From positions 7,998,001 through 8,062,000 of the forward strand of contig NZ_JADBEB010000001.1 in assembly GCF_014874095.1 (NCBI RefSeq): a stretch of DNA of 64,000 bases. Reading direction: 5' to 3'. This document shows positions 53,998-63,091 of the stretch, piece by piece. The notes beneath the pieces are model-generated. The model ran no database searches, had not been told where the DNA came from, and saw only the letters and a list, made by a program, of their open reading frames with translations. The stretch is from Plantactinospora soyae. GTDB lineage: Bacteria; Actinomycetota; Actinomycetes; Mycobacteriales; Micromonosporaceae. Every line of letters begins with the position of its first letter. Position 1 is the stretch's first letter. Made by a program: the position numbers and the translations under genes.

Positions 53998-54977
53998 TGC
54001 GGGCCGCTGTCATCACCGAGTGCGGCCGGCCACCCGGCCTCGTGCACCGGTCCAGCCCGACGGCCGGCGTCGGCGAGGTGGCGGTCTCGGTCACGGCCGC
54101 CCCGATCACCCCGCTCGACGTGCTCTGCGCCTCGGGTACGTCGTACCTCGGCGCCCCGGCGCTCCCGTACGTGCCCGGTGTCCAGGGCGTCGGCGTCCTC
54201 GACGACGGCACGGCCGTCTGGTTTCCCACCGCCGCCGGGATGCGGCCCGGCGACGGCAGCATGGCCGAACGGGTGCTGGTGCCCACCGGCGACATCGTCG
54301 CGTTGCCCGACGGCGTCGACCACCGGCTCGTCGCCGCGTTGGGACTGTCCGCAGTGGCCGCCTGGCAGGCGCTGACCTGGCGGGGCGAGTTGCGCCCCGG
54401 CGAACAGGTACTGGTGCTGGGCGCCGGCGGCGTCGTCGGCCAGGCCGCCGTGCAGATCGCCCGGCTCTGCGGCGCCCGACGGGTGATCGCCGGAGCCCGC
54501 TCGGTCCGGGGCCAGGACCGGGCCCGAGCCCTGGGCGCGGACGCGGTGGTCGCCCTGCCCGACGGCGACGACGTCGACAGCCTGGCCGGCCGGTTCCGGG
54601 ACGCCGCCGACGGGCCGGTCGATCTCGTGCTCGACCCGCTGTTCGGGGTGCCGGCCGCCGCCGCCCTGCGGGCCCTGCGTCCCGGTGGCCGGCTGGTCAA
54701 CCTGGGCAGTTCGGCGGGCGAGACGGCACGCTTCGACTCGGCCACCCTGCGCGGTGGGTCGCTACGGGTGCTGGGCTACACCAACAACGACCTGACCGCC
54801 GGGCAGCGGGCCACCAGCATCGGCGTCATCGCCGGCCACATCCGGGCCGGACGGCTGATGGTCGAACACGAGTCCGTCCCGTTGACCGACGTGGCCGCCG
54901 CCTGGACCCGGCAGGCCGGCGGCACCGCGACCCGACGGATCGTGCTCGTTCCGGGTGACGGGACCAGCCCCGGGTAG
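53997..54977 (+). CDS. Zinc-type/quinone oxidoreductase (MDR family)
   Basis: A 326-residue MDR-family protein; ATG 53997 overlaps the ligA stop (TGATG). The Rossmann motif is VLVLGAGGVVGQAAVQIARL, with AARALGADAVVALP after it. The N-terminal GroES-like part (VSVTAAPITPLDVLCASGT) has no zinc-binding Cys/His set, as in quinone oxidoreductases. It may act as an NADPH-dependent reductase of an unsaturated ring-cleavage intermediate, based only on position. Confidence 0.85.
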   Translation: MRAAVITECGRPPGLVHRSSPTAGVGEVAVSVTAAPITPLDVLCASGTSYLGAPALPYVPGVQGVGVLDDGTAVWFPTAAGMRPGDGSMAERVLVPTGDIVALPDGVDHRLVAALGLSAVAAWQALTWRGELRPGEQVLVLGAGGVVGQAAVQIARLCGARRVIAGARSVRGQDRARALGADAVVALPDGDDVDSLAGRFRDAADGPVDLVLDPLFGVPAAAALRALRPGGRLVNLGSSAGETARFDSATLRGGSLRVLGYTNNDLTAGQRATSIGVIAGHIRAGRLMVEHESVPLTDVAAAWTRQAGGTATRRIVLVPGDGTSPG

Positions 54978-55002
54978 TCGCGCCGTACAGCCGGATCTCC
55001 GG

Positions 55003-56487
55003 CTACGGTGCGGGGACGTCGTCCATCGCCGCCATGACCGTGGCAAGGGGTACGCAGGCGAATCGGACCCGGGCGTCGTTGACTCCGTACGGCAGCCACA
55101 GGGTGCCGGCGTGCACCAGACCGCCACACGAGTAGACGACGTTGGGCACGTACCCGTCCTGCTCGGTGTCGTCCGGAGCGAGCAGCACGCCGGGGAGTTC
55201 GGCGATGACGCGGTCGGGCCGATGCAGGTCGAGCAGGAGGGCGCCGATGGCATAGCGGCGCATCGGACCCACACCGTGGGTGAGCACGAGCCAACCGGCT
55301 TCGGTCTCGATCGGTGACCCGCAGTTGCCGACCTGGATCAGCTCCCAGCCCCGGTGTGGGGCGTGCAGCGGAACCGGGGCTTGCCACTGGCTGTTGTCCT
55401 GGTCCCGGATGGTCAGGCCGATGGTCTCGCCGTCGGAACGGCACAGCGCGAGGTGCTGGCCACCTACCGGGCGTGGGAAGAGGGCGAGGCCCTTGTTGCG
55501 GACGGCCGGCCCGCGCATCGGGGACACCTGGAAGTGCCGGAGGTCGTCACTGCTGAGCATCCGGGCGGCGATCCGCCGGCCGTCGTAGGCGGTGTAGGTC
55601 GCCAGGTAGGCCGATTCGCCGCCGTCGCTCGTGAGCCTGACGAAGCGGGCGTCCTCCATGCCGTTGCTCTCGGCGGCGGTGGCCGGCCACAGGACCCTCT
55701 GCTGGAGTGGAACGTCGGTCGGAAAGGTCACGGCGTAGCTGGCGGCGGTCGTACGACGCAGTTGTTCGAGGGTGCGCCCGGTGGTGGTCCGGGTGAGCAG
55801 GTCGGCGGGGAGGCCACCCAGGGCCCGTTCGAAGGTGTCGTCGTCGAACCGCTCGGGCAGGGATCCCAGCACGGTGGCGGAGACCTCGTTGTCCCAACCC
55901 TCCTCGGCGAGTCCTGCGGCGAGCAGGTCCCGACGGTGCCAGGCGCTCACCCGGTCGCCGGTGTTCAGCGGTCCGGATCGGTCAGCGACCGTGAGATGGT
56001 TGCCGGGTCCGAGTTCCGCGGCGGCGAAGCCGATGGACGACAGGTGCCCCTCCCCGATCTGACGCACGCTGACCGCGACACGTAGCCGACCGGTGCCCAG
56101 ATCGGACTGATCCGGATGCGGCACCATGGACGGGTTGCACAGGGCGGCGGCTTCCACGGCGTACTCGTGGCTGAAGTAGGCGCCGACGAGCAGGCGGGCC
56201 GTGGGTGACAGCTCACCGGTCTGGGTGACCCGGTGGTGGACCAGGTCGTAGTGATGCCGGAAGGTTGCTTCGAGGTCGTGATGCCGGTCGCCGAACCGGT
56301 CCAGGGTTTCCCGGAGCAACTCGCCGGCTTCGTCGGCGTCGAGACTCGCGATGCGTTCGATGATCGCGGAGGCGCGGGTGCGGACCAGGGCGGCGTCCTC
56401 GCCCGGGACGAAGAGCTTGACGATGACCCGCCGCGGATCGGGCGCCAGTGCGAGATCCAGCCGGGTGGCCAGGTCCGTCCCGGTCAT
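55003..56487 (-). CDS. GH130-like mannoside phosphorylase/glycosidase
   Basis: A 494-residue protein with a five-bladed beta-propeller pattern. The family's catalytic Asp lies in SNGMEDARFVRLT, comparable to the GxEDxR motif. RMLSSDDLRHFQVSPMRGPAVRNKG and GNCGSPIETEAGWLVLTHGVG also fit GH130. ATG 56487 overlaps the stop of the neighbouring gene (ATGA). GH130 enzymes phosphorolyse beta-mannosides. The location at the end of an operon with two GT4 enzymes suggests a role in making and breaking a mannose-containing molecule. Confidence 0.8.
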   Translation of the reverse strand: MTGTDLATRLDLALAPDPRRVIVKLFVPGEDAALVRTRASAIIERIASLDADEAGELLRETLDRFGDRHHDLEATFRHHYDLVHHRVTQTGELSPTARLLVGAYFSHEYAVEAAALCNPSMVPHPDQSDLGTGRLRVAVSVRQIGEGHLSSIGFAAAELGPGNHLTVADRSGPLNTGDRVSAWHRRDLLAAGLAEEGWDNEVSATVLGSLPERFDDDTFERALGGLPADLLTRTTTGRTLEQLRRTTAASYAVTFPTDVPLQQRVLWPATAAESNGMEDARFVRLTSDGGESAYLATYTAYDGRRIAARMLSSDDLRHFQVSPMRGPAVRNKGLALFPRPVGGQHLALCRSDGETIGLTIRDQDNSQWQAPVPLHAPHRGWELIQVGNCGSPIETEAGWLVLTHGVGPMRRYAIGALLLDLHRPDRVIAELPGVLLAPDDTEQDGYVPNVVYSCGGLVHAGTLWLPYGVNDARVRFACVPLATVMAAMDDVPAP

Positions 56488-57551
56488 GACCACCGCCGGG
56501 CGTGCTGGAGGGTGGAGATCAGGGCGAGCGTCGACTCCGCACCCTGGTTGAGGTTGGCGCCCGACGGGGTCAGGCCGTCATAGCCGCCGCCGGTCGTGGG
56601 ATCCCACATCGTCGTGCCACCGTCGTTGTCGCCGAGAAACCAGCCGACGGCCTGACGTACCCCGGTACCCCAGGAGGGGTCACCCGTCACGACGGCGGCG
56701 GTGACGCACGCGTCGGCGAGGGCGGCGACCTCGATCGGCTGCTGGTCGTGCCGGGCGCGCGGGGCGTGACGCTGCCAGCCCTCGGCCGGGATGACCGACA
56801 GCACGCCGTCGACGAGTTGGATGTCGCGCAGCCAGGCCAGCATCCGCAGTCCGTCCGCGAGCAGTCGGTCGTCGCCGCGCAGGTGGCCGGCGGCGATGAC
56901 GACCTCGGCGAGCGCCGCGTTGGCGTAGGTCAGCCGCTGGTGCGGCCACGGCCAGTCCGAACTGTCGTCGGGGGCACCGACGGCGACGGCGGCGTCGCGC
57001 AGTAGGTCGGCAGCGGCGGCGTTGTCCGGCTGTCGGCGTAACACCTCGGCCGCGCCGAGGCCGGCGAAGACCATCGCGCGCGGCGCGGGCGATCGCCGGC
57101 CGGCGCCGAGGGTGAAGGCGACCAGCGCCTCATCACGGATCCAGGAGGCGCGGCTACGCGCGGCGGCGGTGCCCAGTCCCCAGAGTGCCCGCCCCCACCA
57201 GTCGCCGACGCCGGGCTCGTCGGTCCAGCGTCGATCGTGGCCGAGCCGGTTGCGGAAGGCCCCGCTGCCGTCCTGGGCGTGGGTGAGGAAGGTCAGGTAG
57301 CACTCCGCGAGCCGCAGCACCCTGCTCGGTGGATCGGGTTCGCGGCAGGTGACGACAAGTCCCCGGGCAACGTCGTCGGTGCAGTACCCGTGCTCGCGAC
57401 GCACGGTGGCATGCCGGGCGTGTTCGAACAGGCCGGTGTCGTCCGTCAGCCGGGCCAGGTGGGCGAAACTCGGGGCGGGCGCGAGGGCCGGAGCCGTGGC
57501 GGAGGCGGGGCTGAGGGTGAGGGCGAGGGCCCGGGATGCGGAGCCGGTCAT
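56484..57551 (-). CDS. Alpha/alpha-toroid-like protein in a glycan operon
   Basis: A 355-residue protein with an N-terminal Ala/Pro stretch and a helical pattern with repeated WGRALWGLG, AVAVGAPDDSS and LNQGAESTLALIS elements that suggests a six-hairpin toroid. ATG 57551 overlaps the preceding stop and its own stop overlaps the GH130 start. There is no signal peptide. It may be a glycosidase-like enzyme or a structural partner; no clear catalytic motif is seen. Confidence 0.65.
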   Translation of the reverse strand: MTGSASRALALTLSPASATAPALAPAPSFAHLARLTDDTGLFEHARHATVRREHGYCTDDVARGLVVTCREPDPPSRVLRLAECYLTFLTHAQDGSGAFRNRLGHDRRWTDEPGVGDWWGRALWGLGTAAARSRASWIRDEALVAFTLGAGRRSPAPRAMVFAGLGAAEVLRRQPDNAAAADLLRDAAVAVGAPDDSSDWPWPHQRLTYANAALAEVVIAAGHLRGDDRLLADGLRMLAWLRDIQLVDGVLSVIPAEGWQRHAPRARHDQQPIEVAALADACVTAAVVTGDPSWGTGVRQAVGWFLGDNDGGTTMWDPTTGGGYDGLTPSGANLNQGAESTLALISTLQHARRWS

Positions 57552-58738
57552 GCCGGCGCCGGCACCACGGCCGGGGCCGCCGGATGCGGATCGGCGGTGT
57601 CGAGCCGTTCCGCGAGCGCATGGTAGCGCGCCGCCACCGCCGGCCACCGCAGCGTCGGAGCCCGGGTACGGCCGACAAGGCTGGCGGCCAGACCCGGTTC
57701 GGTCAGAATCCGCCGTACGGCCGCAGCCAGCGCCGCCGGATCCTGGTGCGGTACGAGCAGACCGGGCCCGTCGGTGAGCACCTCGACGGCGTGCGGGAAG
57801 GGCGTCGCGACGACGGGAACTCCGGCGGCGACCGCCTCGATGAGTACCCCGGAGGTGACCTGCTCCCGGGAGTCGTAGGGCAGGATGACGGCGTCAGCCG
57901 AGCGGATCAGGCGGCCCAGCGCAACCTCGTCGTGGTAGACCGGCTGGTAGTGAACGGCGTCGGCGACGCCGAGGATCGCACCGAGGCGCTCCAGCCCCGT
58001 CCGGTACGCCTCCCCCTGCTGCTCGAACACCTTCGGGTGGGTCCTACCGGCGACGGTGTAGGTGGGGGTCGGGTTGAGCCCACGGAGGCGGGCCAGGGCT
58101 CGTACGGCCCATTCGATTCCCTTGCCAGGTCCGAGTAGTCCCCAGGTGAGCAGATGGGGACGCTGGCGCGGTTCGGCGGGCGTGTCGTCGTGGTCGGCCG
58201 CACCGTGTGGGATGACGGTGACCTTGGCGGCGTCCACGGCGTAGCCGACGAGCAGCCGGTCCCGGGCGGTGTCGGTCATGGTGACGACCGTGCTGGCCGC
58301 GGCGACGAGTTGCTCCAGTACCGCCTTCTGCCCGGCCGTCGGTTGGGCGAGCACGGTGTGCAGGACCACGATGCTGGGCACGGTGAGCCGGCGCAGCAAC
58401 GGCAGGACGTCCTGACCATCGGGTCCGGGGTAGATGCCGTACTCGTGTTGGACGACGGCGACGTCGAAGGTGTCGAGTGCCGCGGCCGCGTCCCGCCAGC
58501 CGGCGACTGTCCGCGCCGACCAGGTGTGCACGACACCGGGTCCGACCGGTCCGCGAGCGCCTGCCTGGCCATCGCCGGGGGCCGCCGGCTCGGCGTGACG
58601 GTCGTCGCTGGCCACGACCCGTACGACGCCACCCGACGCACCGTCGGTGATGAGGTGCGCGGCCAGTGCCGAATTGAAGGTGGCCAGACCGCACTGGGTC
58701 GGTGGATGGGTGCTGAGAAAACCGTAACTGCGGGGCAT
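57548..58738 (-). CDS. Glycosyltransferase family 4
   Basis: A 396-residue GT-B fold protein starting MPRSYGFLSTHPPTQCGLATFNSALAAHL. The C-terminal nucleotide-sugar motif is LIRSADAVILPYDSREQVTSGVLIEAVAAGVPVVATPFPHAVEVL, the EX7E-type element of GT4. It is co-transcribed with the toroid and GH130 genes (4-base overlap). The sugar donor and acceptor are unknown; GH130 suggests mannose. Confidence 0.88.
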   Translation of the reverse strand: MPRSYGFLSTHPPTQCGLATFNSALAAHLITDGASGGVVRVVASDDRHAEPAAPGDGQAGARGPVGPGVVHTWSARTVAGWRDAAAALDTFDVAVVQHEYGIYPGPDGQDVLPLLRRLTVPSIVVLHTVLAQPTAGQKAVLEQLVAAASTVVTMTDTARDRLLVGYAVDAAKVTVIPHGAADHDDTPAEPRQRPHLLTWGLLGPGKGIEWAVRALARLRGLNPTPTYTVAGRTHPKVFEQQGEAYRTGLERLGAILGVADAVHYQPVYHDEVALGRLIRSADAVILPYDSREQVTSGVLIEAVAAGVPVVATPFPHAVEVLTDGPGLLVPHQDPAALAAAVRRILTEPGLAASLVGRTRAPTLRWPAVAARYHALAERLDTADPHPAAPAVVPAPA

Positions 58739-58935
58739 CTGCCGCGCCTTCCGGTCGTCGGACGCCGCCGCGCGGAGGCGGTGACGGACCTCACGCGATA
58801 ATGGCGCTCACCTGACCAGCGTGTGTGGCGGGCGAAACGGATTCGCCGGGCCACCGCCTCTGCGGGGTCTGGCCGGTCGCGAACCTACGCCGGACCCTCG
58901 GAGAGCCATCGACTCCTCGACAGTATCAGCATCGG

Positions 58936-59940
58936 TTACCGGCCGAGGATGTCGCGGTACACGCGCAGGTAGTCGGTCACCATGCGGTCGGCGCCGAAGC
59001 GCTCCCGGGCACGGTTGCGACAGCCTCGCCGGTCAATCGTCGCGATCCGCGCGACGGCCGCCGTCGCCTGCTCGACGGTATCCACGAGGAAGCCGGTCAC
59101 GCCCTCGTCGACGACCTCCGGCATGGACCCGCGCCGGTACGCCACCACCGGCGTTCCGCACGCCATCGACTCCACCACCGACAGTCCGAAGGGCTCGGCG
59201 AAGGCGATCGGGTGCAACAGGGCCGCACTGGCGCCGAGGATCCGGCCACGGCGTTCCGGGCCGACCGGGCCGAGGAAGACGACCCGCTCACCGTCGATGT
59301 GCGGAAGGACCTCTTCGGTGAAGTACCGCTCGTCCTGGACGATCCCGCAGATGGTCAGCGGTCGGTCGGCGCGCCGCGCGATCTCGATCGCGGTGTGGGT
59401 GCCCTTGTCCGGATGGATCCGACCGAAGGCGACCAGCCCCGGCCCTCCGTCCGGGGCGAACGGCAGCCCGCCGAGGTCGATCCCGTGGTACACCGTGCCG
59501 ACATAGTCGAGCCCGGCGACGCGGTCGGAGTCGGAGATGGAGACGTACGCGGACCGGGCCGTCTCATAGGCGGGCAGGATCTTCGTGCCGGAGAATCCAT
59601 GGATGGTGGTGACCAGTGGAGCGCGGCAGTGTTGGGCGAAGGCCAACGGCAGCCAGTCGAGATGGTTGTGCACGAGGTCGAACTCCGCAGACCGTGCCAG
59701 TGCATGGCCGACGTGCATCGCCTCCCAGACCCGCCCGTCCACGCCCGGATCGTCGGCGTAGCCGCGTGCGCACACACCGTCTAGAGCCGCCGAGGTGACC
59801 GAGTCGAGGGTGGCGAACAGCGTCACGTCCACGCCCTGGGCGACCAGGCCGTCGGCGAGCAGGCCGGTCACCTGCTCCCACGGCCCGTAGTGGTGTGGTG
59901 GCGTACGCCAGGCCACCGGTCCCAGCAGGGCCACCCTCAC
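58936..59940 (-). CDS. Glycosyltransferase family 4
   Basis: A 334-residue GT4-type enzyme starting MRVALLGPVAWRTPPHHYGPWEQVTGLLADGLVAQG. Its C-terminal motif is IAFAEPFGLSVVESMACGTPVVAYRRGSMPEVV. It is separated from the second GT4 by 197 bases but has the same direction. The pair of GT4 enzymes with toroid and GH130 is likely a single pathway. Its start ATG 59940 lacks a strong ribosome binding site. Confidence 0.88.
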   Translation of the reverse strand: MRVALLGPVAWRTPPHHYGPWEQVTGLLADGLVAQGVDVTLFATLDSVTSAALDGVCARGYADDPGVDGRVWEAMHVGHALARSAEFDLVHNHLDWLPLAFAQHCRAPLVTTIHGFSGTKILPAYETARSAYVSISDSDRVAGLDYVGTVYHGIDLGGLPFAPDGGPGLVAFGRIHPDKGTHTAIEIARRADRPLTICGIVQDERYFTEEVLPHIDGERVVFLGPVGPERRGRILGASAALLHPIAFAEPFGLSVVESMACGTPVVAYRRGSMPEVVDEGVTGFLVDTVEQATAAVARIATIDRRGCRNRARERFGADRMVTDYLRVYRDILGR

Positions 59941-60096
59941 GCGGATGGCCGGTCGGCGGGGTCGGCCTCGACGCGCTGACCGGGACCGCGCAGGGGCACA
60001 GAAACCTTGCGGTTGTCGACCATTGTCTCCGTTTTCTCGGGTACGGGTCAGTCGCGCCGGCGCCGTGCAGCGCCTGATCCGTACCAGTTGGGCGGG

Positions 60097-60798
60097 TCAG
60101 ACGATTGCTGATCCGTCGACGACGGCGCGGGCGAGTTCGGACAGACGACGATTGCTGGTACGGGCGGTACCACGGAGCAGGATGAACGACTGGTCTACGT
60201 CGATCTTGCGACGTTCGGCGACCACGCCCTTGGCCTGTTCGATCACGATCCGGCTGTTGAGCGCGGTTTGCAGCTGTTCGGCGAGGGTCTCGCGGTGCCG
60301 GATGGCTCGGGCCTGGAGCAGCCCGATGGTGGCCACGTCGGCCAGGGCCTGTCCCAGTCGGATGGTGTCCGCGTCGAGAGCGCCGGGCTCGGCACCGAAC
60401 AGATTGAGCGCACCGATGACCTCGGTACGCAGCCGCATCGGCAGGGCGTGGACGGAGGCGAAGCCGCTCCGTCGGGCCTCGGCGGTGAAGCGGGGCCAGC
60501 GGTGGGCGGTGGTGGACAGGTCGGCGACCGCGACGGGCCGGCCGGTGTGGAAGCACTCCGGACAGGGGCCCTCGTCGGTCTGTAACTGGAGCAGTTCGAG
60601 CAGCCGGGTCTGTTCGGTCGAGGCCGCCACCACCCGCAGTTCGCCTCGCTGGTCGGTCAGCAGGACCCCGGCGGCCGACACGTCGAGCACCTGAGCGCAC
60701 CGGACCGTCACCTGGTGCAGGAAGTCCATCATGTCGAAGTCGTCGACGAGGGTGTCGGCCAGCTCGACGAACGCCTCGGTCAGCTGTCGCTCACTCAT
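60097..60798 (-). CDS. GAF-ANTAR regulator
   Basis: A 233-residue protein with a GAF domain (about 15-150; DEGPCPECFHTGRPVAVADLS, ALNLFGAEPGALD) and a C-terminal ANTAR domain (QTALNSRIVIEQAKGVVAERR). ANTAR domains bind paired RNA hairpins and prevent termination. Such proteins are common in actinobacteria, in tandem. ATG 60798 starts the first recognisable residues, MSERQLTEAFVELADTL. The ANTAR domain keeps the conserved Ala/Arg core. Confidence 0.9.
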   Translation of the reverse strand: MSERQLTEAFVELADTLVDDFDMMDFLHQVTVRCAQVLDVSAAGVLLTDQRGELRVVAASTEQTRLLELLQLQTDEGPCPECFHTGRPVAVADLSTTAHRWPRFTAEARRSGFASVHALPMRLRTEVIGALNLFGAEPGALDADTIRLGQALADVATIGLLQARAIRHRETLAEQLQTALNSRIVIEQAKGVVAERRKIDVDQSFILLRGTARTSNRRLSELARAVVDGSAIV

Positions 60799-60886
60799 GC
60801 CCGTTTCTCCCTCATCACCCGATAGTGCCCGATGCGGGCGCCAGCGAGTGCTGCTCGCGCGCCGTGACCACCGACCTGGCAGAACG

Positions 60887-61629
60887 TCATTGCCCGTCAT
60901 CGTCGCCTCCTGGCGGATCGGGCTGGAAGCGCAGCCGCCGCTCCACCACGTCCCGGGCGACGTCGCCGAGTCGTCGGTCGTGGGCGTAGGCGTAGGCACG
61001 AAGCCGGGCGAAGGCCTCCTCGGCGCTGCTCCCGAGCTGCACCAGCAGCATTCCGGTGGCCTGGTACACCTGAGCCTGGTGGGCGGTCGGGTCGTCGCTC
61101 TGCCCGGCAGGGGCGCCCGTTTGTCGGCCGCGTACCCGCCGCCTCGTCGAACAACAGCGTGCCGGCGGCGTCCGCGAACGCCAACGCGTCCGCGAGTTCG
61201 GCCGGACTCAGCGGGCCCGGTCGGGCGCGATACAGGTCGAGCACACCCAACCGGATAGCGCCGACCTGTACGGGCAGCGCGAGCAGCGCACCCACGCCGC
61301 TGTTCAACGCCGCCGGGGTGAACGCCGGCCAGCGAGCCAGGAAGTCCGGGTGAACTCAGGTCCACCACCAGGACCGGGCCACCCCCGGCGAACGCGTCCA
61401 CGCAGGGGCCCTCCCCGAAGGTCAGCTGCCACTCTTCGAGTTCGCCTGCCACGTGGTCCGTGGCGTGCACCGAGTCCCGCACGGCGGGGTTGACCAGCAC
61501 CGTCACTCCGGCCCCGTCCACCCCGACTCCGACGACAGCCGCGGCACACACGTGCGCCACGGACATCGGGGTGCCCCGGGACTGCCGGCCCACCTCGGCC
61601 CAGACCCGAACGACCCGTTCAGCGCTCAT
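60887..61629 (-). pseudogene. GAF-ANTAR regulator with two frameshifts
   Basis: Three frames together rebuild one GAF-ANTAR protein: MSAERVVRVWAEVGRQSRG... ending in GPVLVVDLS, then FLARWPAFTPAALNSGVGAL... to FDEAAG, then VYQATGMLLVQLGSSAEEAF... to DDGQ. A one-base insertion near 61351 and a second shift near 61130 break it. The parts are otherwise well conserved with strong codon bias. It is either a recent pseudogene or the result of sequencing errors in GC runs. Confidence 0.65.
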
Positions 61630-61647
61630 GGTGTCCCGGCGTCGTTG

Positions 61648-61809
61648 TCACCGTTGCGGGTGGCGGTCGGGCCGGTCATCGGTCGCGGTGCTGACGTCGA
61701 TCGAGGAGGCCGCCCGGCGGACCTGGGTCGACAACTCTGCGATGTCGCTGCCCCGGTGACGCCGGGTCGCCGCAGGTACGGCTGCGATGATCGAATCGAT
61801 GGTGCTCAC
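61648..61809 (-). CDS. Small hypothetical protein upstream of the GAF-ANTAR gene
   Basis: GTG 61809 follows a strong GGAGGAG site and encodes 53 residues (VSTIDSIIAAVPAATRRHRG...), ending 18 bases before the GAF-ANTAR start. It may be co-transcribed with that gene. No family is recognised. Confidence 0.4.
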   Translation of the reverse strand: MSTIDSIIAAVPAATRRHRGSDIAELSTQVRRAASSIDVSTATDDRPDRHPQR

Positions 61810-62023
61810 AGCTCCTCCAGGCGATCGACGCTCACACGCCGCCGGGGTCTGGAGCAAACGCAGGGTCAGCGTACTCCTGGCTCCGTCGTACAGCGGCAGT
61901 CGATCGGGCGCCGGCTGAGCGGGAGGTTTTCAGATGTTGCCCGGGTTGACGAAAAAGTGCGAATTGATGCGAATAACCGGATCGGCCGGTGACGTTCCTG
62001 GGTTATTCGGTGGCATAGTGTGA

Positions 62024-62185
62024 TGGCGCGTCACAGCCGCCCCAGCCGCGATCACGGACTACAAGGTCTTTCCGCACCGACCCCACTTCACCATCGGGGT
62101 GCCGGGTTGGGAGGCCGTGGCCGACTATGCCCTCGGATGGGCGACCAAGCACGACACGACACACCTGGAGACGGCGCCGGCCTGA
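62024..62185 (+). pseudogene. C-terminal remnant of an alpha/beta hydrolase
   Basis: The frame encodes ITDYKVFPHRPHFTIGVPGW and EAVADYALGWATKHD, closely matching the C-terminal end (His of the triad in the HFT segment) of alpha/beta hydrolases. A stop codon precedes it at 62021 and no start is available, so it is a 5'-truncated relic. Confidence 0.6.
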
Positions 62186-62191
62186 CCACCG

Positions 62192-62240
62192 GGCCGGGTC
62201 CGCCCGGCCGCCCGATTGCCGGAGCGCTCCGGCAATCGGG
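62192..62240. terminator. Two adjacent hairpins, one a 30-base perfect palindrome
   Basis: GGCCGGG TCCG CCCGGCC (62192-62209) is followed by a perfect 30-base palindrome at 62211-62240 with half-arm CCCGATTGCCGGAGC. They follow the hydrolase remnant and could be its former terminator. Confidence 0.55.
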
Positions 62241-62359
62241 CGTCAGTCACCGCCAGACGCCTACACCCGGCGCGGCCCGAGGGTTCGTCCCCGGGCCTGG
62301 CGCCGAAAGTGTCGCGGCTGGTGACGACGGCAATGGTGGCCCGACAGCGCCGGGGCGAT

Positions 62360-62545
62360 TCAGCGTTGCGCCGATCCGACCTTGTCGGGTGCTCTGGCGG
62401 TGGGATCAACACCGAGCATCTGGAGCAGAGAGCTGTGCTTGTGCGTGTCGACCATCGTGGGCAGTTCCCGGTCGACCCAGTCAGCCCTGGCATGCAGCCC
62501 TCTGGATCGCAGTGATGCGAGGATCTCGCCCTTGTCGATGTGCAT
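62360..62545 (-). CDS. Small conserved protein of unknown function
   Basis: A 61-residue protein starting MHIDKGEILASLRSRGLHAR and containing WVDRELPTMVDTHKHSSLL and LGVDP. I recognise this pattern as a short conserved actinobacterial protein without known function. ATG 62545 is the preferred start; longer frames upstream lack coding character. Neighbours give no function. Confidence 0.6.
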   Translation of the reverse strand: MHIDKGEILASLRSRGLHARADWVDRELPTMVDTHKHSSLLQMLGVDPTARAPDKVGSAQR

Positions 62546-63091
62546 GAGGATGATGTCCCCTTCAGGTTCGTCTCGTGGGTGGCGGCCCGGATCGACCGGA
62601 GTCGTCACGTCGGTTCGGCGACAGGCGGTGATCGGGAACGCAATGGGTCCGGCCACTTCGTGAACTGTCCACGCGGCGCGGGTCAGTCATGCCAGCGGTG
62701 GAGCCGGGAGATACGGACGACGCGGACCACCATGGTCCAGGTTGGCCACGCCGACGATCAGCGGCGCCAGGGCCACCGGCAGGGTGCCGGGCATCCAACG
62801 AACATGACCTTCCCCTTCGGGGTCGAGCCGGCGTGGCTGGCACCTCAGGAGTGGGATGTCGTCGTTTCCGGGATAATCCCAGCTTACGCCTGTTCGGCCC
62901 GGAGTGCCCGGCCGTCCGGCCCGGCCCGTCGGCGGTCGGCGGTCGGCGGTCGGCACCGCAGTTGACGGGTTCGCCAGTTCTCGGTACGGCCCTGCCCTTG
63001 TTCTTCGCCCGACCAGGGAGGACCCTGAGGCGTGTCGTCGTGATCCCGGACCTTGGTCACATCATGTGTTCGACCGTGCCAGGAGTCCGCG
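62546..63091. other. 546-base gap with little coding content
   Basis: No credible gene. A 7-base tandem repeat GTCGGCG (about four copies) is at 62928-62954. Confidence 0.45.

Noticed and set aside
62928-62954. Possible CRISPR-like or microsatellite array
   Set aside because: Only a 7-base unit repeated about four times, with no spacers. It is too short to be more than slippage. No CRISPR array was seen in the window.
62687-62956. Minus-strand frame with LPVALAPLIVGVANLDHGG
   Set aside because: A short hydrophobic stretch alone, with no start signal and with a weak codon bias.
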